This document shows positions 23,304 to 35,013 of a stretch of 64,000 nt of DNA, one piece after another (position 1 is the stretch's first letter; each line of letters begins with the position of its first letter). The notes under the pieces were generated by a model that was not told the DNA's origin, ran no database searches, and was given only the letters and a program-made list of their open reading frames with translations. Source of the stretch: Chaetoderma sp. LZ-2023a. Lineage: Eukaryota > Mollusca > Caudofoveata > Chaetodermatida > Chaetodermatidae. The DNA lies in assembly GCA_034401795.1 (NCBI GenBank), contig CM067360.1, positions 125,512,883 through 125,576,882 of the forward strand. Direction: 5' to 3'. The translations under genes and the position numbers were made by a program.

Positions 23304-23739
23304 CTATGCGAGTACTGACTATCAAATCCTGGATATTAGTTTTGGTTCTAAGCCAGGTAGATCAATATAGATCTATATTAAAACATGTAAAATGATATAA
23401 CAGCTAAATCTCAATTACTGTTAACACTCAGAAACTGTATAGGTTGCATTAACATTGATTTGATCTGATAGATAAGTGGAATGACAGATGAACAGATAGG
23501 CATAATAATCACTATTAAATCAATCCCACCCTACATGTACAGACTACAGCCTATTTCAGACTGATTGTATAATAGTTTCTTTGTCCAATCCACTAACAAT
23601 GCAAATTGGAGCTTTATATAGCTTTGTTTATCTAATGAGTTCATGCATTCTTCACAAGCAGGGGTCAAAATGTTCGCTCATCCACACGTTTAAATAAAGA
23701 CCTCAAATTTCAAAAGATGAGCTCATTCTAAGGTGAGGT

Positions 23740-25625
23740 CATCATGGATGGACGAGTTCAACGTGACTGAACACATGGTTAGGAGGGAAAGGCAGCTAAA
23801 AAAAGATAAAGGTATTGTGGACTAATCCTGACACAAAGAAAGGGTGTCCACTATCTTGTGATATAAGTGAAAGGATTGTATATTTTTACCAGTCTGATGC
23901 ACATTCCCGTATGTGCCCCGATAATAAAGAATATGTGACCATTAGAACAACTAATATTAAGGAATATAAGCAAAAACGGCTACTATTGGTGAATCTGAGA
24001 GCTTTATCTCGAATACACTAAAAATATCCATGTGACAAAGTTGGATTTTCAAATTTTTGCGAACTGCGACCCAAATGGTGTGTTCCAGTTACTGCTTCCA
24101 GCATGCATGCCGTCTGTGTGTGTGAACATCTTCAAAGTATCAAACTTATAACCGCTGCCATTCCTGGAAATGATGTATATATAAGGATATTTTAACTAAA
24201 TTAGTTTGTAGTACAGAAAACCTTAACTGTGTTCTCCACCTTTGTGATACCGTACTTGTCCTGGAAAAACAACAATTCAGGAATATTTATCAGATTTATT
24301 CACATCGCATGATTTTGACTTTGATGATTCTATTGTATACAAGCAATGGATTCATGCAAACAAAATAACTCAGATTGTAGATCTAACAGTATCAGTTCAA
24401 GAGTTCATACAGATAGCAAGCGATGCATTTAATGAATTTCATCAACATCACTTCATAGCAAAAGCGCAGTCTAGCTATATTACGAAACTAAAGGAAGATC
24501 TTGCTCCCGAAAGTGCTGTTATTTTGCTGAAAACTAGAGCTTTATCATATAAGATGCTGTACAAAGCCATCATTGGGACAACTCACAAGCTACCCTCCAC
24601 CCATTTGTTGTATATTATAGATCTGAGGTAGAGTTAAAATGCTTAAATATCTGTATTATCTCAGACTGTCTGAAGCATGATACTCTTACCATACATTCAT
24701 TTATTTCAACCATGTTATCGTATCTTAAGACCATGCTACCATCCATTAAGAGAGTAATGTATTTCAGTGATGATGGTTTCTAGTCCGTACAAAAACTTTA
24801 AAAACTTCACAAATCTGTGCCATTACAAAACAGACCACGGACCTGAAGCAGAATGGCATTTCTTCACCACGAGCCATGGCAAAAGGCCCTGTGATGGCAT
24901 TGGGGGTACAGTGAAACGACTAGTCTCACAGGCCAGCTTGCAGGCAACCATGAATGACCATACTCTGACTTTAACTCAGATGTTTGATTGGGCATCCAAA
25001 CACATTACAGGCATCTGTTTCTTTTTAGTTTCTACGGTGGAAGTTGCACATAATGCAGCAAAATTTGATTTGACTTCACGCTTTGAATCAGCAAAAGCAG
25101 TTTCTGGCACACGTTCTCATCATTGCTTCATTCCAATGTTTGATGGCAAGTTGAAGATGAAAAGAATTTCAGCAGATTCAGATTTTACTACGGTCACTCT
25201 GTGTGAAAATATGTTACTATCGGCTCCATCTACATCCTTCGAGTTCCAACAAAACATTCACGATTGATCAGTTACAGCCGGGAAAGTTTGTTGCATCAAT
25301 TTATGATAAGGAATGGTATGTTGGGAACATAGTGGAACGTTCTGATGAACAAAGTGATGTACTAATTAACTTAATGAAACAGTCTCAGACAGGAGGTCTT
25401 TCCTGGCCCCCATCTTCACGGAGAGATCAATGTTGGGTACTGTTTCATGATATTATCTGTCTTTCCTGGCCCTCACCTTCACGGAGAGATCAATGTTGGG
25501 TACTGTTTCATGATATTATCTGTCTGATTGATGCTCTTGAATTGCAAGGACATGGTGCTCGATCTTATAAACTTTCTGCACATGATGCGAATCAGATATT
25601 CCAGAAATTACTTGCATGTATATAG
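23740..25625 (+). pseudogene. Transposase of the long-TIR element, decayed
   Basis: Successive blocks occur in order: FNVTEHMVRRERQLKKDKG (23.75 kb), SDAHSRMCPDNKEYVTI and KRLLLVNLRAL (23.9 kb), FCELRPKWCV and HAVCVCEHLQSIKL (24.06-24.15 kb), SYITKLKEDLAPESAVIL (24.5 kb), QSHHWDNSQATLHPFVVYY (24.58 kb), MYFSDDGF (24.77 kb), EAEWHFFTTSHGK with CDGIGGTVKRL (24.85-24.93 kb), and a C-terminal FVASIYDKEWYVGNIVE plus QCWVLFHDIICL (25.3-25.5 kb). I recognise this block order from multicopy uncharacterised proteins of cnidarians, molluscs and other animals. The Asp in SDDG and the Glu in AEWHFF are candidate DDE residues; that is inference. Several frameshifts and in-frame stops (for example within 24535-24570) plus a 63-bp in-frame duplication (25398-25523) show that it is dead. 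Confidence 0.75.
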
Positions 25626-25646
25626 AGCAGAGACATGTGAGTATTA

Positions 25647-26518
25647 GTCAGTTTAAATTACTGAAAATGCCCAGACGGGCACATAGAATTAGAAATTATT
25701 TCAATATGAGGGAGCTGAGACACAAAGTCAGAACTTGGTACATGTATAGCTAATATATATATCTCTATTAATCTTATCAAAAGCTCAGAATGCTGGGTAG
25801 TTGCCCACATGAGCAAATAATCCCTGGTATGAGGGCCCAAATTCTACATTTTTCATTTTCGTCACATATTTGACCCATAGCTACACATTATCTCTATTAA
25901 TCTTATCAACAGCTCAGAATGGTGGGTAGTTGCCCACGTGGTTAAATCACCTCTGGTATGAGGGCCCAAATTCCACATTTTTCATTTTTGTCACGTTTGA
26001 CCCATAGCTACACATGAATATTTTTGTTAATGTAGATGGGGTTTTTCTTGAAGAAGTACCTTGGGTATATAATCCAGGTAACATCAAATGAAGTCTGTAT
26101 GATGAATGACTAGCTAGTAATCATATGAGAAAATCTGCTAAAATACATTTGGAATTGCATAAACACCCATATTTGGATATCAATACTACAGTAAATATAA
26201 GAAATATCTTAAAATTCTGATTCCCCATGTAGTAATTGTGTAGTAAAGCAATTTACAGGTCAATCGCTTCAAAATTAAGAAAGTTATTAGCATTTTAAAA
26301 TGCTCCATCACAACGTACAGGATTCGTGAGTGCCAAAAAATTCCACGCCCCCTTAATTTTAATTAATTATATCTTTTTAACTAATTGGAATTTGGCAGTA
26401 AAACTTTGTATGCCACAATCATTTCCATAAGTGAACATTTGTGTGAAATTTCGTGGAAATCGGAGGTGGTCACCCGAGAAGATTTTTGAATTTTGGATGA
26501 GTTGGCGTGGAATGACCC
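25647..26518. repeat. Right long terminal inverted repeat
   Basis: About 872 bases; contains a direct 129-bp duplication (25761-25889 and 25890-26018) that the left repeat lacks. The second copy differs at several positions, so the duplication is not recent. Confidence 0.9.
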
Positions 26519-26542
26519 GTTTGGCTAATCACAAAAACTTAA

Positions 26543-26550
26543 CATTGTTG
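26543..26550. repeat. hAT target-site duplication, left
   Basis: CATTGTTG, repeated exactly at 30111-30118. Eight bases is the hAT length. Confidence 0.93.
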
Positions 26551-27386
26551 CAGAGCCAATGATTTTCCGTTTCAAAATAACATGTTTTCCGTTTCAGGAT
26601 ATATTAAATTCCGTTTCGTCACCGGTTTCCTAATTTTTCAGCTTCAAATGCATCATAATGTGTTGCTATCTCCCCATGGTTACCACCAACCCTTGTAGGT
26701 CTGCTTCTCCAGAGGCCAAAAGTATAATGAGGCATTGGTAATTCAATAAATATGATATTTCAGTGAGGTAACAAGCAATATTAGATAGAATTTAAATCCA
26801 GAACTTATCACCCTTAAGATTCAAGCCCATTAAATTACCAATGAAACATCACAATTCTGGACTCTGGAGAACACAGTCAATTGTCACTACTGCAAAGTGT
26901 GACCATGATAACATGATTGCTGTATGTACAACATTATTTTATTTTAATAAAACATACACATGTAAAAATACATGTAGAACAGTTTGTTTTGGTTTTCTTT
27001 GACAACTGAAAATTGTTTGACAACAATGCAAGCATAACATCAAAATAATTCAGAATACCAACAAGTATGAACTAAAAGACAAGAACAACATTTCCATGAA
27101 AGAAATTCAAGCAGGCAAGTAAACTTAATAAACAACTTCAGAACTTAACTCTACTCAGTTTACTGATCATGACATATGCTCAAGGGAGGTAATTCACAAT
27201 TTCACTTGCTATTTCATACAAATAGGAATTATCTCCCTTTGCCATGTGGGCTGACAAGGATTAATAGAAAGCTTCAAACACTCCCTTTTTTGGAAATCGA
27301 TGACATAGATGTCTGCTGCTGCTACACAATTCATGTCATCTGGAAGCCATTTGCTAGTGTGGTGAATTAGTTAGACTGTTAGACAG

Positions 27387-29187
27387 TTAGAATCTCCCTT
27401 CCAAATCTCCATTATAGTACAACATAATGAGTTGTTTAGTGTTAGTCTCTGTAAGGCTTTCACGCCTGTCATTGAGAATATGTTTATATTGTGAGAAGGA
27501 GCGCTCAACATCCACACTAGCAACGGGCATCCACATGGCATTAAGAGCAATGGCCGCGAGCCGTGGAGATCTCTCTGCCATTGATTTCCAAAAGGGAACA
27601 ATGTGAAATGGTTCTGGTATTTCACTATGATCATAGACAGTATAAATCTGGAATTCTTGCAGCACATCATTGGATGGTGATGCCATTCCAGGAATGGCTT
27701 GATAGTCTTCAATGTTTACTGAAAGTTTGCCAATAAGTGGTGGATAAAAAATCCTCACTGCTTTGTACAGGAGATATGCTGGATGAGCATCAATGTGTAA
27801 CTGTAGCTTTTTAAGTGCATTGTTGAAGGCACTGTGAAATGATTTCGTCACCTTTGACTTTTCATCAGTTTTGAGCTTTCCAAGCAGTCGATCAGTTTCT
27901 TCACCAAAGGAAGTCTTAGTTGTGCCCACAGACAGAAACTGGCGTAAGTCCTCTAATCTGTCATAAGCCTGTAGTGCGAGAGGTTGGCTTGTACCTTCAA
28001 GGAAAGTCAGTGTAGTGATCAAACGCATACAGCTTTCAGATATAAAGTGAAATTGTAACACCATTTGTGGATAGATGGTCTTATGTGTACACAGTTCCAA
28101 AAGTCTGTCAATTGCCTGAGACTGGGTTTTTTCACCTTTGAAGAAACCCTCATACAAGTGAACATGGGTGGCATGGTATCTGACTGCTTCGAACTACGAG
28201 TTCCAGCGTGTTTGTGATGGCAGTGGCGGTAATTTCACACTTTCTTTGGGCAAATATTCGGAAATGTATTCTATGTATCGGGCCTTCCTGCCAGGTTTCT
28301 TGTACAATGCAGATGTCACCATGGTTACAAGTGTAGAGACATGCACAAAATCACCCCAATGTTGGATAGTTTCCCCTGCAAGGTTTACTATGTGGGCTAG
28401 ACAGAGAACATGACATGAGTTTGGGAAGACAGGATATAGAACCTCTTTGTATGCCTTCTTGCAATACGCAGCCGAGTCTGAAACGATAGCATGTACATCT
28501 GAAAGCTGGATGCCTGCTCCAGTAACAGCTTGGATAAGGGCCTGACTGACAGTTGCATGATTACATGCATCCAAAAATTTGACATCTATCAGAAAATATG
28601 ACCCTTGAACACCAACAACAATGTTCAGTAAGTACACTTTTGTCTCTAATGTCTGTCGTTTCATCCATGACAATGCACACCTTCTTGCCAACCAGAAGCG
28701 TTTTCAGTGCAGAAAAATGTCCTTCGAATAGACATGGTACATAAAGCTGGCGAAGTGTTTGTGGCTGTGGCAGGGCACCACCTTGCTTACAATGCTTAAC
28801 AATGAATGGTTTCATCTTATTTGCTTTTTACAATGGAATATCAGTCATAGTACACATCTTAACAAAGTCCAGAATGAATTCTTTGCATAAATCCTTCGAC
28901 TTAAATGCACTGAACAATGTGACTTGTTTCGGCTGACCACTCAAACTAGCATTTGCTACAGGCCCAGTTGCTAATAGTTTGTTATGCAAGTGTTTTTTAC
29001 TTTGGAGTATATGATCCTTTATGGTGTCTAATCTTTCAAAGTCAAGTGAATGTTGACAAAACATGCAAAACAGTACATTCCCATCGTCATATAAGTCTTC
29101 AGGAAATTGTCGCACACGAGACTTAGCATTCACCACACAAACAGCTGCTATTCGTTTCACTTTCTTGGCCGGCACACTCTCTGCCAT
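27387..29187 (-). pseudogene. hAT transposase with BED/CGGBP1-like finger
   Basis: The N-terminus (29187 downward, ATG in a MAESVPAKKVKRIA context) has a BED-type C2H2 finger: C-x2-C in VLFCMFCQHSL and H-x6-H in DHILQSKKH. DFVKMC, then MKPFIVKHCKQGG and LRQLYVP, parallel the vertebrate CGGBP1 protein, which is known to derive from a hAT element. The catalytic core shows VMDETTD (first Asp) and VSDSAAYCKKA (second Asp region). The C-terminus has the hAT dimerisation block ASVDVERSFSQYKHIL and NDRRESL, ending near 27387. Three lesions are visible: an in-frame TAA after DIPL (28828), a frameshift near 28630, and an in-frame TAG where TRWNSW-type sequence is expected (about 28190). Otherwise it is nearly complete, so it is fairly young but inactive. 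Confidence 0.9.
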
Positions 29188-29389
29188 ATTTATTATATGT
29201 ATAATCCCTATTACAATGTTAAAGAAATATATAGTAGCTGGTAGTAAGATTCAATAACTGATTCTAGCATGAGGCATGGAGGGGGGGGGTGTTTGAGTGT
29301 GTGCATGACGTTAAATATTTGTGACGTAACGCATAGGGTTTAACAGGTGCAATATGGTAATTGTTTCTACACTTGCTTTATAATACATA

Positions 29390-29815
29390 TACCGGGAACT
29401 AGTGACTGCTAATCGCGCGTGACGGGGCACATGCTCGAAATGCTAAAAAGTCAATTAGAATTAAGTCTGCGTAACAGTCTATCCAGCTTGTCAGATTACT
29501 CCCGGAACACGTTTGTGTACCGGGAAATTGTCAGATTGAGCAATGGTCCGCCATTTTATACTTTAGATTTGCCGCTTCAATAGTTTTAAAAAAGCGTGAA
29601 AATGACAAAATATTGAATGTTGATGTTCTCTAGCGTTATATATGAATGTTTTATCAGGTTTCTTGGTTATGCGTCATCGTAATTTAACTCTAAACGTCCA
29701 GAAAGGGCTTCTATGGGTTTTAATTTCGCGTAAAATTTTGGAATTATGTACAGGAAAGATATCATCTCTGTGTACCGGAAAGACATCTCCGTGTACCGGG
29801 AAGACACGAAACAAA
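29390..29815. repeat. Subterminal TGTACCGGRAAG repeats in the hAT
   Basis: ACCGGGAA or ACCGGAAA occurs near 29390, 29518, 29774 and 29797, usually preceded by GTGT. They lie on the promoter side of the transposase gene. A role in transposase binding is inference. Confidence 0.55.
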
Positions 29816-30110
29816 GTCTTGCGCATTGGAGTAAACGGATGTAATACGTTTGTCGTGATTTGGGAATATTTTGACATAAGCGAACTCTACTACTTTGCGA
29901 TAGACATCAAATAACGCCAATTTTAATGATAATAAGCGAGAAATTTAAATAAAATTAATATTTTCACCGAGATTGTCAATTATTTAATGCAATTATATCT
30001 AGTTTTGGTGGAAAACATTTAATTGTCACCAAGATACCAGATTCCGTTTCACTATGTCCATTCCGCAAATTCGGTCCGTTTACCGCGATCACGGAAAATC
30101 ATTGCCTCTA

Positions 30111-30118
30111 CATTGTTG
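30111..30118. repeat. hAT target-site duplication, right
   Basis: CATTGTTG, exact partner of 26543-26550. Confidence 0.93.
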
Positions 30119-30157
30119 TAGCCATTATCGTCACCGTAAAAGTGACACATACATGTA

Positions 30158-30187
30158 TGTCTCGCTTTCTGCTTCGAAGGCGAGACA
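30158..30187. repeat. Short hairpin TGTCTCGC...GCGAGACA
   Basis: Eight-base exact arms around a 14-base loop, followed by the GACAAGAATAAACTATGATG block (about 30208) shared with the F3 region near 21785. It looks like the end of another pearl-like or SINE-like repeat. Confidence 0.6.
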
Positions 30188-30689
30188 AAACCTTGAAACT
30201 ATAGCCTGGACAAGAATAAACTATGATGTTCAGTGATCAGTGAAAATTAAGTCACGCTGACCTACTTTTGATACATGATGCACCTTTAGGCTATGATGCA
30301 TTCATATACCGTAGTTCAAATGGTGCTTATACGGGAAAAACCATTTCAAGAAAATATGGTCCGGACGCACACATTCCCAGACACATGCACGGACATAGTG
30401 TATGATTACTATATATAAAACTTACGTGTGACAATGATCTGGAGCCGAGTGTCGCAAAGCCTCATTTTTCATTTTGCTATGGCCAGTTAATTGAAAACGC
30501 GATTGAAAACAAAGTGACACCTGATTCTCCATTAAAATGACTGACATGAAGATGGTTAATCTGCAAAAAATAAACAAATCTTTAAGTCCTACTAAAGAAA
30601 TATCTACAGTATGTAATGATGGTTGTAATAATGACCTTAAATAGTGGTACATGTAGTGAATACAATACTTATGTATTGTAATTAATATG

Positions 30690-31045
30690 GCATGAAGTTA
30701 TCTTTTCTATAACATGGCATGAACACTGCAGAAAAAAAATCTTGGCTTTTTCCTGATTCCTGGGAATCACAGGATTCTTTTTCCATGAAAGCCAAAAAGT
30801 CCCAAACTTTGAGAAATCCTAGGATGTCCCGAGTTTCAACAGTGGAAAAGCTAGAACATTTAAATACATGTATTCTATTTTTTTTTAAAGTCCCAGCCTT
30901 GGGGAAAGCTGGGACTTTTTGGCATACATACAATAGGTTGTGTAGAATGCCAACATTGGAAAATGCTAGGACTTTTAGAAATAACAGCGTGTTCATGGCA
31001 CTAAACTCGTTTATAAAGTCCTGAGTTGGGACTTTTCAGAAAATT
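30690..31045. repeat. AAAGTCC...GGACTTT palindromic minisatellite
   Basis: Degenerate units of about 33-34 bases, each a weak palindrome of the type AAAGTCCCAGC n GCTGGGACTTT. The best unit (30887-30919) has 11-base exact arms. At least four units are visible. The two long frames (30682-30996 minus, 30719-31024 plus) arise from this symmetry. Confidence 0.65.
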
Positions 31046-31560
31046 GTACATCTACAGCTCAAGCGGGCCAAAACTGGCTTCTCTAGTTATCGTGTGAAAT
31101 GTCCATTTTCCTGACACTAGACTATTTTTGAAATGTTATTACTGGAATGACTGCTTCAATAACCGAGCCAGCCATTGTAAATTTTCAAAAATAGACTTGG
31201 TTGCTCATTTAAGCAAAACATTTCTTGGCAAATCTTAGCCATTAAAGGGGTTAAAGTGTTGTATGTATTAATGATGGTCATCCAATGGAAACCAATTTAT
31301 TTTTAAACTGGCTGTCTGGTGGCCATTTTGGATTTCACATAACCCCACACAAAGGATTCTCAACGTTTTAATAATTCAATCAAAGTTACACACGTACCTT
31401 ATCATATGGAAAGTGATTTTCAAGATGGCCGTGGCCATATTGTATTTAGCATCTGGGCCATTCAAAGATTGTGATCCTAACCATAGCACATCCAATTGTT
31501 TCCCAAGGTTTTGTAAACCCATAAAATATATGTACAACTCAGAAATAACTTAGCATGCTT
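31046..31560. other. No gene; possible diverged fold-back
   Basis: GACTATTTTTGAAA (31121) is inverted in TTTTCAAAAATAGAC (31182), enclosing GGAATGACTG and GAGCCAGCCATTG blocks that resemble the fold-back at 10-155. Otherwise nothing recognised. Confidence 0.4.
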
Positions 31561-31561
31561 A

Positions 31562-32640
31562 CAAAACAAAAACAAGAGGCCCATGGACTATTAGCATTTG
31601 AAACATTTGCATTTAAATACACATGATGGATAATTTAAAAAAAATCCAAGATGGCCACCAAAAGACTTGACTTGGGAGGTTTGACAATTTCTGGTTATTT
31701 TTGTTACAAAATCTAAGATTAAATTCACCCAAAAAATCTACCAATCGAAATTCTGAATAGATGTTCTAGAGTCTACCACTACTAAGGACCCTTCCAGGCA
31801 AATTTAGTTGAAATCTGTCGAGAAGCTAAGGAGGAGTAGTATTTTTACCATTTCCGGTAGATTTTTAATAAAAAATCTAAGATTTTCACACAAAAAATTG
31901 ATCAATCAAAATTCTGACAAGTTTCAGAGCCTACCACCATAGAATCCACCTAAACCAAATTTGGTTCAAATAGGTCAAGCAGCTATGGAGGAGTATTTTG
32001 GCCATTCCCGGTAAATTTTTCATAAAATCTATGATTTTCTCCCAAAAACTTTATCAATTAAAATTCTGAATAGCAGTTCTAGAGTTCTACCACCTAGAAT
32101 GCATCTAGTCAAATATGTTTGAAATATGTCAAGCAGCTAAGGAGTAGCATTTTGACAAATTTCAGTAGATTTTTTAATAAAGTCTAAGATTGTCATGCAA
32201 AACATTGATCAATCAAAATTCTGAAAAGAAGTTCAATTTAAGAGCCTACTACCATAGAATCCATCTACTCAAATTTGGTTGAAATATGTCAAGCCGCTAT
32301 GGAGGAGTAGTATTTTGACCATTTCCAGTAAATTTTTCATAAAATCTAAGATTTTCACCAAAAAAATATATCATTCAAAATTCTGAACAGAGGTTCTAGA
32401 GCCTACCACCATAGAATTTATATCTAAGATTTCCACCCAAAAATATTTACCCATCGAAATTGTGTATACAAGTTCTTAAGCCTAGCCCCATCGGATCATC
32501 CAACCAAAGTACATGTAAGTTGAAATCCGCCAAGCGGAGTAGTGTTTTGACAATTTCTGGTAAATTTTTCATCAAATCTAAGGTTTTCACCAATAAACTT
32601 GACCAATCAAAATTCTGTATACAAGTTCTCAAGCAGGGTT
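31562..32640 (+). repeat. Tandem repeat family F1, second array
   Basis: Starts with ACAAGAGGCCCATGG and TTAGCATTTGAAAC, as molluscan pearl-like repeats often do, followed by about six units with AAAATCTAAGATTTTCACC, GATCAATCAAAATTCTGA, CCTACCACCATAGAATCC and CAAATTTGGTTGAAATATG. Units are about 170-180 bases. Non-coding. Confidence 0.8.
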
Positions 32641-33335
32641 AGAAAAGATCTAGTTGACCAAATGGCAACCTACGATGTCATTTCATGCATTTTCAGGTTG
32701 CCCGCCGCAGATTAAGGTTGCCGTAATATGTTACGCTAAATGACAAAGAAAATTAGAATTACAGAAAGGTTGCGCTAAATGGAAAATGTTAAAGTTGAAA
32801 AAGTGTTTTACCAAAGTCACAGTGACTGACCTTTTGACACCAACATCATTGTGTCATGCCATGTTGTACCCCAATAATTTGCCATTGATCTAAATTCTGT
32901 ATATAAATTCAGAAGCCTAACCCCCTTCCAGCCAAATTAGATTGAAATCTGCCAAACAGTTAATGAGTAGGTTGATGAACGACCTGCATTTCAACGACTT
33001 TTGACCTTTTGACCCTAAAATCATTGTATGATGCTGTGTCATTATAAGGAGGCATACGTCCAAGTTTGGGTCCAGTATGATTAACCAAACATGAGATATA
33101 AACAGCAAAGGTGAGCTAAACGGAAAATGTTAAAGTTAAAAAAAAGAATTCTTACCAAGGTCACAGTGACCATGATCTTTGACCTTTTGATCTCAACATC
33201 ATTGTGTGATGACGTGTCATTATAAGGAAGCATGTGCCCAAGTTTGGGTCCAGTATGATTAACCAAACAGGAGATATAAACAGAAGTTGAGCTAAACGCA
33301 AATTAGCCACCGCCGCCGGAGGATGTGCAGGGTAT
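32640..33335 (+). repeat. Tandem repeat family F4 (~178 bp)
   Basis: Landmarks GCCCAAGTTTGGGTCCAGTA and GATTAACCAAACA(T/G)GAGATA recur at about 33056 and 33234, period ~178; a worn unit precedes. Each carries a TGACCTTTTGAYC cluster. The array ends at GCCACCGCCGCCGGAGG (about 33306), a GC-rich terminus. Confidence 0.75.
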
Positions 33336-33439
33336 CGCAATTGGTCGTTTACTTCGTAAAGTCAAGCTAAAGAGGTACAACAGCTCGTGCACTACTGGAA
33401 CAGTAAAAGACAAGCATTCTTTAAGTATTGCTTTGCAAT

Positions 33440-34400
33440 ACATACATGGCCCCTACCTGGTGACATAAATCTTTAGCGATTGAGAGTCAAAAACTCCATT
33501 AATAATTGTCAAAAGCAGCTGAAACTCAAACTTTATCTGTGACTTCTCACACAAGAAAGCAATATACACAGTTTCTGTTACATATGGTGAAGGAGAACGA
33601 AAAAGTCTTGAAAGCTGATATGTTTGTATTTCATAAGTCGAAAGGGGACATAACTCTATTAAAAATTTATGCACACGTGTGAAGCTCGAACTTGATCTGT
33701 AATTTCTCATAATAAAGCAATGTACCAATTCCCAGTTGAATACATTGAAGGACTGCGAAAAACAAGATGAAAGGAGGCATACATGTAAATTCATGAAGAA
33801 TTTACGAAAATGTCCGAAACTTCTTACATTAAAGTGATGTATCGATTTTCCCATAAATATCTTGAAGGAGTTCGAAAAGTGCGGAAGGCTGATATTTTTC
33901 GTATTTCTTAAGTCGAAATGGGGCATACTCCATCAAAAATTGATGCATACATGTGAAACTCGAACTTGGTCTGTAACTTCTCATAATAAAGCAAATTAAG
34001 CAATGTACCAATTCTCAGTTGAATACCTTGAAGGACTGCGAAAAGAAATGCCGAAAACTAATATTCTTCGTATTTCCTAAGACGCAAGGGGGCATAACTC
34101 GATGAAAATCGACGAAAATGTCTGAAACTCGAACTTGCTCTGTAACTCTTTATATTAAAGCGATATACAGATTTTCCCTTAAATATCTTTCTTGAAGGAG
34201 TGCGAAAAAAGTGTGGAAAGCTGATATTTTTCGTATTTCCTAAGTCAAAATTTGTCATATAACTACTTAACTTTTTACACATACACGTAAAACTCAAACT
34301 TGGTCTGTAACTTCTCATAATAAAGCAATGTACCAATTCTCAGTTGAATACTTTGAAGGACTGCGAAAAAAGTGCAGCAAACCAACTGCAACAGACGGAG
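33440..34400. repeat. Tandem repeat family F5 (~163 bp)
   Basis: GAAGGASTGCGAAAA recurs at about 33589, 33747, 33864, 34030, 34194 and 34355; most spacings are 158-166 with one short unit. Each unit has CGTATTTCCTAAG, a GGGGCATAACTC block and GTAACTTCTCATAATAAAGC. Minus-strand frames with repeated SSSFTRVH/SSSFTCM motifs are translations of this array, not a gene. Confidence 0.8.
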
Positions 34401-34438
34401 TGCAAACCTATAGTCCCCGCAACACACACCCACCACCG

Positions 34439-34462
34439 CCCCCCCCCCCCCCCCCCCCCCCC
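34439..34462. repeat. Poly-C tract
   Basis: 24 consecutive C. Length is likely variable and error-prone in assembly. Confidence 0.95.
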
Positions 34463-34765
34463 GATGTTCTCAGTAGGGGACTAATATAATCATCAGTGTA
34501 GTAAGGGAATAGGGCAAACAGTTACTGTACTTATGGGGATGATAAAAAAATCCAGTATTTTAAGGCAGATAACTCTTGCAAATGTTGCTCCTAGGATGGG
34601 GTGGGGGCAGGATCAAAATGTCAAATATTGTAACCTTGGGGATGGTAGACGTGGCATGGCCAAAAGAATGGGGAAAGCGTGGAGATTTATGATAGTGTGC
34701 CATTGACTGGGCATTCTCGTTAAATTTCTTGTAACTTGTTACATGTAGCTTTCCTAGTTTCTGAT
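34463..34765. other. No gene seen
   Basis: The 81-codon minus frame (34560-34805) runs into the DIRS end and has no recognisable domain. Confidence 0.4.
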
Positions 34766-34803
34766 TGAAGGAAATGTCAATTTCCCTTTCTCCGAGATCT
34801 AAC

Positions 34804-34945
34804 AATACTCACCATTCTGTTACTTCTGATATACAGCTGGCCTTGACAGCGGCTCTAGGATTATAGACTTAGAAAGCTTTACCGACTCCTGGGAACTGGG
34901 TACTCGGCTCGCAACTGCCGAGTACCCGTTTACCATAGAGCTCAT
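34804..34945. repeat. DIRS inverted terminal repeat (3' side)
   Basis: 142 bases, near-identical inverted copy of 40543-40684. It contains its own hairpin, GGGTACTCGG...CCGAGTACCC (34898-34927). Confidence 0.93.
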
Positions 34946-35013
34946 ATTGTTTGCATAGCCACCAAACAAGAGAAAACTATGGCTTGCCTCCGTGGGGCTG
35001 GGAGGCTGGGTCC

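Larger units (their letters stand above)
22577..26518 (+). mobile_element. DNA transposon with 0.7-0.9 kb inverted repeats
   Basis: A 3,942-bp element. The left repeat (22577 to about 23303) is inverted at the right (about 25647-26518), both outer ends reading GGGTCATTCCAYGCCAA inward. The right repeat is longer because a 129-bp block (25761-25889) is tandemly duplicated (25890-26018). The interior holds a decayed transposase on the plus strand. Left flank ends CGTTAA and right flank begins GTTTGG, so no clean target duplication is visible. It lies in the F3 tandem array. Superfamily unassigned; see the transposase entry. Confidence 0.9.
26551..30110 (-). mobile_element. hAT DNA transposon, CGGBP1-like lineage
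   Basis: A 3,560-bp element flanked by the 8-bp duplication CATTGTTG. Terminal inverted repeats of about 20 bases begin CAGAGSCAATGATTTTCCGT (the right end has lost the terminal G, reading ...CCTCTA). TTCCGTTT-type motifs recur within 90 bases of both ends, as expected of subterminal transposase-binding repeats. The transposase is on the minus strand. It sits 24 bases beyond the end of the long-TIR element before its duplication. Confidence 0.93.

Noticed and set aside
30054-30236. Small frame at the hAT right end
   Set aside because: It spans the transposon boundary and target duplication, so it cannot be an old gene.
33453-34336. Repeated SSSFT-type minus-strand frames as a gene with internal repeats
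   Set aside because: The repetition follows the 163-bp F5 units and the frame is not kept between units.
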